6,710 bases of DNA from Rhodospirillales bacterium Alpha_05 (lineage in GTDB: Bacteria > Pseudomonadota > Alphaproteobacteria > Rhodospirillales > Rhodospirillaceae): positions 1-6,710 of the forward strand of contig LUYR01000592.1 in NCBI GenBank assembly GCA_001603335.1, written 5' to 3'. The notes beneath the pieces were generated by a model, which was not told where the DNA came from, ran no database searches, and saw nothing but the letters and a program-made list of their open reading frames with translations. A program made the translations under genes and the position numbers. This document shows positions 1-6,119 of the stretch, piece by piece (the stretch's first letter is position 1; each line of letters starts with the position of its first letter).

Positions 1-140
1 CAGGCGCGACGCGCCGCCGCGACGACGGCGTGATCGAGGGCGAGTTCACCGTGGTCGAAGACGCGCCGCCCGCCGAACCCGAAATCTCGTCACAGCCGCT
101 GCCGCCGCCCCCACCCGAGGACGACGCCAACCGCCGCTAG
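1..140 (+). CDS. fxsA: FxsA family membrane protein, C-terminal fragment
   Basis: Only the last 45 codons or so are present; the gene begins upstream of the window and ends at TAG 138-140 (codons start at position 3). The visible peptide contains DDGVIEGEFTVVED followed by a proline-rich, acidic tail (PLPPPPPEDD) ending in NRR. A 'VIEGEF' segment just before a variable tail is what I know from the C-terminus of alphaproteobacterial FxsA proteins. These are small cytoplasmic-membrane proteins; in E. coli FxsA relieves F exclusion of phage T7. The transmembrane part would lie outside the window, so the call rests on this short motif and on the position directly before secB, a neighbourhood common in alphaproteobacteria. 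The proline-rich low-complexity tail is expected to be cytosolic and poorly conserved. Confidence 0.72.
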   Translation, partial: GATRRRDDGVIEGEFTVVEDAPPAEPEISSQPLPPPPPEDDANRR

Positions 141-149
141 GCTTTGCCT

Positions 150-178
150 TTGACCGGCAGAGCCGCATCGGCTACCAA
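150..178 (+). promoter_or_regulatory. Candidate sigma-70 promoter of secB
   Basis: TTGACC at 150-155 matches the -35 consensus at five of six bases. After exactly 17 bases comes TACCAA at 173-178, a weak -10 match (three of six). Transcription would start near 185, about 30 bases before the secB ATG. The site lies in the 76-bp gap between fxsA and secB. secB may also be read through from fxsA, because no terminator-like hairpin was seen in the gap. Confidence 0.35.
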
Positions 179-216
179 ATTCCCAACCTCAAATTCTCGA
201 CCGGAGAGACAGACAC

Positions 217-687
217 ATGAGTGAAGATCAGGACGCCCAGGGCGCCGAAGCCGCCGCGCCGCTCGCGATCAACGGCCAGTTCATCAAGGACCTCTCCTTC
301 GAGGCGCCGCACGTGCCGGAAATCTTCGCCGACATGGCGGGCGGCAACGGCCCGAACATCAGCATCGCCGTCGACGTCAAGGCGACCCAGCTGCATAACA
401 ACATGTACGAAGTCGACCTGATCCTCAACGTCGAGGCCAAGGCCGACGAGAAGGTCGCGTTCATCTGCGAACTGCTGTTCTGCGGCGTCGTTACCCTCAA
501 TGTCGCGGAAGAACACATCCAGCCGATGCTGTTCATCGAAGTGCCGCGCCACCTCTTCCCGTTCGCCCGCGCGGTGATCGCTTCCACCACCCGCGACGCC
601 GGCTTCCCGCCGCTGATGATCGCCCCGATCGACTTCGTCGAAATGTACCGCCAGCGCATGGCCGCGGGCGAAACCGGCGAAGCGTAA
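217..687 (+). CDS. secB: Protein-export chaperone SecB
   Basis: SecB is a cytosolic homotetrameric chaperone that holds preproteins unfolded and delivers them to SecA at the Sec translocon. The 156-residue product has the usual length. Family landmarks are present in order: an acidic, alanine-rich N-terminus (1-15), QFIKDLSFE (21-29), NMYEVDLIL (62-70), the hydrophobic strand AFICELLFCGV (81-91), LFPFAR (113-118), the TTRDAGFPPL loop (124-133) and the closing helix PIDFVEMYRQRM (137-148). The start at 217 is fixed by GGAGAG at 203-208, with spacing of about eight bases, and by the N-terminus. fxsA lies directly upstream in the same direction. The gene downstream is convergent, so secB probably ends its transcription unit, and a 9-bp perfect hairpin lies 20 bases past the stop. 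No damaged motif was seen. Confidence 0.97.
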   Translation: MSEDQDAQGAEAAAPLAINGQFIKDLSFEAPHVPEIFADMAGGNGPNISIAVDVKATQLHNNMYEVDLILNVEAKADEKVAFICELLFCGVVTLNVAEEHIQPMLFIEVPRHLFPFARAVIASTTRDAGFPPLMIAPIDFVEMYRQRMAAGETGEA

Positions 688-706
688 GGCGTTCGAAGGT
701 TTAAGG

Positions 707-728
707 CTGGAGGGACTCGTCCCTCCAG
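707..728 (+). terminator. Hairpin downstream of secB, probable terminator
   Basis: CTGGAGGGA (707-715) and TCCCTCCAG (720-728) form a perfect 9-bp stem with the loop CTCG. It begins 20 bases after the secB stop. A run of five T lies at 741-745, 12 bases past the stem, so it is not a textbook intrinsic terminator. It could act together with the larger palindrome that follows or simply protect the 3' end of the mRNA. Confidence 0.55.
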
Positions 729-735
729 ACCTCCC

Positions 736-811
736 CTTAGTTTTTCGCGCGAAGCGCCATAGGACCATCACGCCGCGTGATGGTTCGTTCGCGCTACGCG
801 CAAAAACTAAG
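736..811. repeat. 76-bp nested palindrome between convergent genes
   Basis: The outer arms are 736-757 and 791-811. CTTAGTTTTT at 736-745 is exactly complementary to AAAAACTAAG at 802-811. Pairing continues inwards through GCGCG (747-751) and AGCGC (753-757), with one bulged base (C746) and one mismatch (A752). Inside lies a second perfect palindrome, ACCATCACGC (764-773) against GCGTGATGGT (775-784). Each strand reads a T5 run preceded by a G/C hairpin, so the element could serve as a bidirectional terminator for secB and the GST gene. The size and nested symmetry also fit a dispersed intergenic repeat or miniature inverted-repeat element. No flanking target duplication was recognised. Confidence 0.7.
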
Positions 812-820
812 TTAAGGGAT

Positions 821-861
821 CAAAGGGCCCCCGGCCCTTTGCGGGTCCGGGCAGAGCCCGG
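821..861 (-). terminator. Tandem hairpins downstream of the GST gene
   Basis: Two perfect stems follow the leftward GST gene. Nearer the gene, CCGGGC (847-852) pairs with GCCCGG (856-861) around a 3-base loop. Farther on, CAAAGGGCC (821-829) pairs with GGCCCTTTG (833-841) around the loop CCC. Read leftwards, the T5 run of the neighbouring palindrome follows about 14 bases past the second stem. The arrangement mirrors the secB side. They probably end or protect the leftward transcript. Confidence 0.5.
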
Positions 862-874
862 CTCTTTCACTCTT

Positions 875-1507
875 TCAGTCCTTCTCCGGTCGCGGCGGCG
901 CCGTTCCGGCGACCGAGGGACGCTCGAGGTGCCGCGCGACGTAGGCGCTTAAGCCCGGACGGGCCTTGAGCATGTCGCCGGATTCCGGCAGCAATCGAAG
1001 CCAGAACAGGATCGGGACGAGGTAGGCGTCGGCGAGGGTAAACCGCCCCGCCGCGAGGAAGCCGTCCGCGACCGCGGTTTCGAGGATCGCGAATTGCTTC
1101 GCCATTTCGGGCAGCGCGGCGTCGATGCGGCTGCGGTCGGGCTTGCCGTCGGCGGTTCCGGGGAAGAAGTACGACACCGCGTAGCGCCGCATCAGCAAAG
1201 GGTCGATGGTGGTGGACACCAGGGAGGCCCACTGCTCGGTGAGCGCGGCCTGCCGCAGATCCTCGGGGATCAGCGACGGCCCGTCGAAAGCCTTGTCGAC
1301 ATAGGCGCAGATCGCGCGGGATTCGCAGAGGGTGAAGTCGCCGTGGCGCATCACCGGCATTCGCCCGAAGGGATGGACCGCGTCGATCTCGGGGCTGTGG
1401 GGCGGGGTCGGGCGGTTGACGTGGGGGATGCCCTTTTCCGCGCAGGCGATCCGGGTGGTCCAGACGAAGTTGCTTTGCGGCATTCCGAGAATTTCGACAT
1501 CGACCAT
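875..1507 (-). CDS. Glutathione S-transferase-like protein
   Basis: The 210-residue product has the two-domain layout of cytosolic glutathione S-transferases. The N-terminal thioredoxin-like domain (about 1-75) has Ser12 in the QSNFVWTTRI segment where the catalytic Ser/Cys/Tyr usually sits, the cis-proline in RMPVM (Pro51) and the glutathione-binding ES pair (Glu62-Ser63) in CESRAICAYVD. The helical C-terminal domain carries the N-capping box TLAD (157-160) in GRFTLADAYLVP. Such enzymes conjugate or reduce electrophiles with glutathione; the substrate cannot be told from the sequence. The start at 1507 gives the expected N-terminus, although no clear Shine-Dalgarno sequence precedes it. It lies 61 bases after the DUF1848 stop in the same direction, with no obvious promoter between them, so cotranscription is likely. 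The tail ERPSVAGTAPP is typical of the family. Confidence 0.9.
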   Translation of the reverse strand: MVDVEILGMPQSNFVWTTRIACAEKGIPHVNRPTPPHSPEIDAVHPFGRMPVMRHGDFTLCESRAICAYVDKAFDGPSLIPEDLRQAALTEQWASLVSTTIDPLLMRRYAVSYFFPGTADGKPDRSRIDAALPEMAKQFAILETAVADGFLAAGRFTLADAYLVPILFWLRLLPESGDMLKARPGLSAYVARHLERPSVAGTAPPRPEKD

Positions 1508-1568
1508 GGTTTTGTATCCGCAGTGGAAATCGAGCTGACCCCGGGGGCTGTGGCGCGGCGGGGCGGAA

Positions 1569-2378
1569 TCAGGCGGCGTAGCAATATCGGCAGCCGAACT
1601 TGCAGGTGGCGAAGGTTCCGATATCGCGGGACTGGGCGCAGCGGCAGGTGGAGCGGTGGGGTTTGTTTTTGGCGGTGATTGCGTGGCCGGCGACGGCGGA
1701 CATGCGTTCGGCGTCGATGCAGGCGGCTTCGAACACGCCGGGGACGACGAGGTCGGGCTGGCCGCAGAGGCTGAGCTTGAGGTCGTTGCGGTTGGCGATC
1801 TCGCGCAGCGCGCCGAGGATGCGGCGTTTGGTGTCCGCGTCGGGGTCGATCACCTTAGGCCCGCCGCCGGAGGCGAGGGCGTCGAGGGCGCGTTTGGACT
1901 TGGCGTAGAACTGGGTGAACGAGACCACGGCTTCGTCGGTGGCGCCTTTGACCGCCTCGGCGATACCGGCGAAGCGGAGCGCGGTTTCCTCCCAGTCTTC
2001 GCCCTCGCGCACCACGATCGGGTCGAAGCGCCAGACCACCCGGCCGCTGCCGTAGCGTTCGGTGATGCGGTGGATGTTTTCGGCGGCGCGGCGCCAGTCG
2101 GGCACGCCGGGTTCGATCTCGGGTCCGAGGCCGGTGGCGGTGTATTGCACCACGAACGGCACGCCGTCGCCGAAGACGCGGTCGAAGTTTTCCATGAACG
2201 GCTGGGCCCAGCGGGTCCAGAAGACGATGCCGTCGCAGTCTTCGGGCGTCAGGCCGACGTGGGTGAGCTTGCGGCTGTAGGGGTTGGGCACCACCGCATA
2301 GCCCGCCGCCCAGCGTTCGGCGAACCACGGCGCGAAGAACGCCGGGATGTCGGTACGGTAGCTCGCCGAGACGATCAT
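1569..2378 (-). CDS. DUF1848 family protein with C-terminal cysteine cluster
   Basis: This 269-residue protein belongs to the uncharacterised DUF1848 family. The N-terminus MIVSASYRTDIPAFF, the strand IVFWTRWAQPF (51-61), VVQYTATG (76-83), VVWRFDPIV (114-122), the CIDAERMS segment (220-227) and the C-terminal CRCAQSRDIG...CKFGCRYCYA all fit my knowledge of that family. Cys259, Cys263 and Cys266 form CxxxCxxC, the spacing that holds the 4Fe-4S cluster in radical-SAM enzymes, and Cys245 and Cys247 lie just before. The molecular function is unknown; metal or Fe-S binding is inferred. The frame stays open upstream to 2558, but the conserved N-terminus fixes the ATG at 2376-2378. That start overlaps the stop of the zinc-ribbon gene (ATGA), which points to translational coupling, as its own ribosome binding site is weak. 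Confidence 0.88.
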   Translation of the reverse strand: MIVSASYRTDIPAFFAPWFAERWAAGYAVVPNPYSRKLTHVGLTPEDCDGIVFWTRWAQPFMENFDRVFGDGVPFVVQYTATGLGPEIEPGVPDWRRAAENIHRITERYGSGRVVWRFDPIVVREGEDWEETALRFAGIAEAVKGATDEAVVSFTQFYAKSKRALDALASGGGPKVIDPDADTKRRILGALREIANRNDLKLSLCGQPDLVVPGVFEAACIDAERMSAVAGHAITAKNKPHRSTCRCAQSRDIGTFATCKFGCRYCYAA

Positions 2379-2605
2379 GCGTCGAGCGCCGGGCAGCCGC
2401 AGGCGCACACCGGCTTGCCGCAGGGCGTGGCGACACTGGCGGGCTTGGCGACGTTGGGCGCCATGATCCCCTTGCTGATGCTGGTGCCGCCGCATTCGGG
2501 GCAGGCGATCCCGGCTTCGCTCAGTTGGATGTCGCAGGCGGCGGCGTTCTGGAACCATTCATCGAAGGCGTGGCCTTCGGCGCAGCGCAGGCGGTAGCGG
2601 ATCAT
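2375..2605 (-). CDS. Small DUF1178-type zinc-ribbon protein
   Basis: The 76-residue product starts MIRYRLRCAEGHAFDEWF and continues with IACPECGGTSISKGIMAP, a pattern I recognise from DUF1178 proteins. Cys8 and His12 together with Cys35 and Cys38 (CPECG) probably form a zinc ribbon. The last 15 residues add Cys62, Cys67, Cys69 and Cys71. As I recall, DUF1178 proteins are usually about twice this length, so this is a short form. FmdB-type zinc ribbons are the main alternative. The function is unknown. The start at 2605 is set by GGAGGG (2614-2619, minus strand) eight bases upstream. The frame is open to an ATG at 2746, but that extension would cross the CIRCE site and the promoter and shows no conservation I recognise. 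Its stop overlaps the DUF1848 start by four bases. Confidence 0.8.
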   Translation of the reverse strand: MIRYRLRCAEGHAFDEWFQNAAACDIQLSEAGIACPECGGTSISKGIMAPNVAKPASVATPCGKPVCACGCPALDA

Positions 2606-2623
2606 CGGTGCGGCCCTCCGGTC

Positions 2624-2650
2624 TTGGCAATCGCGCGGAAAGAGTGCTAA
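2624..2650 (-). promoter_or_regulatory. CIRCE-like HrcA operator
   Basis: On the plus strand the site reads TTGGCAATC (2624-2632), nine bases, then GAGTGCTAA (2642-2650). The CIRCE consensus is TTAGCACTC-N9-GAGTGCTAA. One arm is perfect (9/9), the other matches 7/9, and the spacer is exactly nine. The site ends 18 bases before the DUF1178 start codon, immediately upstream of its Shine-Dalgarno sequence and downstream of the candidate leftward promoter. This is the classic position for CIRCE in heat-shock operons, where HrcA binds and represses. It is 246 bases upstream of the dnaK ATG, so direct control of dnaK is less likely. Confidence 0.8.
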
Positions 2651-2679
2651 ACCACACGTCGCCGCGTGTCCAATCGGGT

Positions 2680-2708
2680 GTTGCGGCGTGGTAAGCCTTT
2701 TCTTATAT
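2680..2708 (+). promoter_or_regulatory. Candidate heat-shock (RpoH-type) promoter of dnaK
   Basis: GTTGCGG at 2680-2686 and CTTATAT at 2702-2708 are separated by 15 bases. CTTATAT fits the alphaproteobacterial RpoH -10 pattern CYTATNT fully, while the -35 (consensus CTTG...) matches only at TTG. The same bases can be read as a weak sigma-70 promoter, TTGCGG-N17-TATATC. A start near 2715 would leave a leader of about 180 bases before dnaK. The call is uncertain because the -10 box coincides with that of a better leftward promoter. Confidence 0.38.
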
Positions 2709-2729
2709 CGTCCGGTGTCAATCGGACAA
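2702..2729 (-). promoter_or_regulatory. Candidate promoter of the DUF1178-DUF1848 operon
   Basis: Read on the minus strand, TTGTCC (2729-2724) is followed after 16 bases by TATAAG (2707-2702), which matches the sigma-70 -35 at four and the -10 at five of six positions. Transcription would start near 2695, giving a leader of about 90 bases that contains the CIRCE site and then the ribosome binding site of the DUF1178 gene. Confidence 0.5.
2710..2727. repeat. Inverted repeat in the divergent promoter region
   Basis: GTCCGGT (2710-2716) and ATCGGAC (2721-2727) pair over seven positions, one being G-T, around the loop GTCA. The repeat fills the spacer and part of the -35 of the leftward promoter and lies at the likely start point of the rightward one. 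It could be an operator seen by both promoters or an mRNA 5' hairpin of dnaK. No known regulator's site was recognised. Confidence 0.45.
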
Positions 2730-2896
2730 GTAGTCGGTCGCGACATTCCGTCAATGCTCGCCGCGTGTATCGGGATTGGCGCGACCTGCCGAGTGTGAAC
2801 CAGTAACGAATGTCCCTGGGGGTTTCGCGAGGTGCTTAACCCAAGGCCCTAAAAGGCCGAGGCCTCGGGAACCTGCCGCAACAGAAGAGGGTAGAG
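2728..2896 (+). promoter_or_regulatory. Noncoding leader upstream of dnaK
   Basis: No gene was found here; the short ATG frame at 2810-2839 lacks a ribosome binding site. The stretch contains a perfect 12-bp palindrome, CCGAGGCCTCGG (2857-2868), inside a run of repeated GGCC blocks, and a 5-bp stem GGGTT (2820-2824) with AACCC (2838-2842). The dnaK Shine-Dalgarno GAGG is at 2887-2890, and CCTC at 2863-2866 could pair with it. A role in temperature-dependent translation is possible but unproven. Confidence 0.35.
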
Positions 2897-4807
<1,911 letters not shown>

Positions 4808-4810
4808 CCT

Positions 4811-4865
4811 GGCACAAAGCTTGTGCCGGGAGGGTTTGGGGCGAGGCCTGTTCGGGCCCCGCCCC
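4811..4865 (+). terminator. Tandem hairpins in the dnaK-dnaJ spacer, probable attenuator
   Basis: Three bases after the dnaK stop, GGCACAA (4811-4817) pairs perfectly with TTGTGCC (4821-4827) around AGC. Then GGGGCG-A-GGCC (4838-4848) pairs with GGCC-C-CGCCCC (4855-4865), ten pairs with one mismatch and a 6-base loop. No T run follows, so complete intrinsic termination is unlikely. Partial termination or 3' protection of dnaK mRNA would give less DnaJ than DnaK, as is usual for this gene pair. Confidence 0.55.
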
Positions 4866-4912
4866 ACTTCTAGGCGAAGGCTTCGGCAGACGTGAAGACG
4901 AAGGCGGGCCCC

Positions 4913-4960
4913 ATGCCTCTTCCGCCGAAGGGGCGGGCTCTCATGCGAGGTGGCGGTTGA
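4913..4960 (+). CDS. Possible 15-codon leader peptide overlapping the dnaJ start
   Basis: ATG at 4913 opens a frame encoding MPLPPKGRALMRGGG, whose TGA (4958-4960) overlaps the dnaJ TTG (4957-4959) as TTGA. A purine-rich stretch, GAAGGCGGG, lies a few bases upstream, a weak ribosome binding site. An internal ATG at 4943 in the same frame would give a 5-codon version. Termination at this point could feed ribosomes to the rare TTG start. It may equally be chance, as frames this short are common. Confidence 0.25.
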   Translation: MPLPPKGRALMRGGG

Positions 4961-6096
4961 GCACGAAACGCGATTACTACGAGGTTCTGGGTGTTGCGCG
5001 CACCGCCTCGGCGGACGAGTTGAAGAAGGTCTATCGCAAGCTGGCGATGCAGTATCACCCGGACCGCAACCCGGGCGACCAGGAGGCGGAACACGCCTTC
5101 AAGGAACTCAACGAAGCCTACGAAATCCTGAAAGACGAAAACAAGCGGGCGGCTTACGACCGCTACGGCCATCGCGCCTTCAGCCAGGGCGGGCCGGGCG
5201 CGGGCGGCGGCGGCTTCGACTTCGAGTTCGCCTCGGGCTTCTCCGATATCTTCGACGAAATGTTCGGCGAGTTCATGGGTGGGCGACGCTCCCCCCAGGG
5301 CGCGATGCGCGGCGCCGACCTCCGCTACAACATGCAGATCAGCCTCGAGGAAGCCTTCGCCGGTCTCAAGACCACGATCGAAGTGCCGACCTCGGTGTCC
5401 TGCGAAACTTGCCACGGCACCGGCGGCAAGGACGGCTCCGAGCCGGTCACCTGCACCACCTGCCGCGGCGCGGGCAAGGTCCGCGCCCAGCAGGGCTTCT
5501 TCACCATCGAGCGCGCCTGCCCGACCTGCCACGGCCAGGGCCGGGTGATCAAGGACCCCTGCCCGGCCTGCGCCGGCGCGGGCCGCGTCCAGCGTTCGAA
5601 AACCCTCCAGGTCGCGATCCCCGCGGGCGTCGAGGAAGACACCCGCATCCGTCTCTCGGGCGAGGGCGAAGCCGGCCTGCGCGGCGCGCCGCCCGGCGAT
5701 CTCTACATCTTCCTTTCGATCAAGCCCCACCGGATCTTCCAGCGCGAGGGCGCGGACATCTACTGCACCGTGCCGATCCCGATGACCACCGCGGCGCTCG
5801 GCGGTACCGTCGAAGTGCCGGTGATCGACGGCAGCCGCGCCGCCATCGAAATCCCGCGCGGCACCCAGACCGGCGCGCAGTTCCGCCAGAAGGGCAAGGG
5901 CATGAGCGTGCTCCGCAGCCCGCAGCGCGGCGACATGTTCGTCCGCACCGTGGTGGAAACCCCGGTGAACCTCACCAAACGCCAGGAAGAGCTGCTGCGC
6001 GAGTTCGCGGCGGAAGCCGGCGAAAACGACCATAGCCCGGAATCCTCCAGCTTCTTCAAGAAGGTGCGCGAGTTCTGGGAAGATCTGACGGACTAA
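4957..6096 (+). CDS. dnaJ: Co-chaperone DnaJ (Hsp40)
   Basis: DnaJ delivers unfolded clients to DnaK and stimulates its ATPase. This is a type I protein of 379 residues with all domains. The J domain is at 1-70 with the catalytic HPD at 34-36. A Gly/Phe-rich linker runs from about 76 to 108. The cysteine-rich domain has four CxxC repeats (149/152, 166/169, 188/191, 202/205), in which the outer and inner pairs each bind one zinc ion. Two C-terminal beta-sandwich substrate domains follow, then the dimerisation tail. The start is TTG at 4957: it gives the conserved STKRDYYEVLG, GAGG lies seven bases upstream, and no in-frame ATG or GTG fits. It is 149 bases downstream of dnaK with structured RNA between them, and 23 bases upstream of dapB. 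Confidence 0.98.
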   Translation: MSTKRDYYEVLGVARTASADELKKVYRKLAMQYHPDRNPGDQEAEHAFKELNEAYEILKDENKRAAYDRYGHRAFSQGGPGAGGGGFDFEFASGFSDIFDEMFGEFMGGRRSPQGAMRGADLRYNMQISLEEAFAGLKTTIEVPTSVSCETCHGTGGKDGSEPVTCTTCRGAGKVRAQQGFFTIERACPTCHGQGRVIKDPCPACAGAGRVQRSKTLQVAIPAGVEEDTRIRLSGEGEAGLRGAPPGDLYIFLSIKPHRIFQREGADIYCTVPIPMTTAALGGTVEVPVIDGSRAAIEIPRGTQTGAQFRQKGKGMSVLRSPQRGDMFVRTVVETPVNLTKRQEELLREFAAEAGENDHSPESSSFFKKVREFWEDLTD

Positions 6097-6119
6097 ATCC
6101 AACTCGGGGGACTTGAGCA

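Noticed and set aside
2379..2558. Upstream extension of the DUF1848 frame to an ATG at 2558
   Set aside because: The extra 60 residues overlap the zinc-ribbon gene in another frame and are Arg-rich shadow sequence; the family's N-terminus begins at the ATG at 2378.
1656..2597. 313-codon plus-strand frame opposite the DUF1848 and DUF1178 genes
   Set aside because: It spans two genes and their overlap on the other strand, its composition is that of an antisense shadow, and the minus-strand products carry clear family motifs.
2624..2652. Possible plus-strand sigma-70 promoter TTGGCA-N17-CTAAAC
   Set aside because: The -10 match is poor, and both boxes are better explained as the two arms of the CIRCE element.
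2606..2746. 47-residue N-terminal extension of the DUF1178 gene
   Set aside because: It would place the candidate promoter and CIRCE site inside a coding region, and the internal ATG at 2605 has a good GGAGGG and the family-typical MIRY start.
2810..2839. Nine-codon frame (MSLGVSRGA) in the dnaK leader
   Set aside because: No Shine-Dalgarno sequence precedes it and it does not overlap the dnaK start; frames this short are expected by chance.
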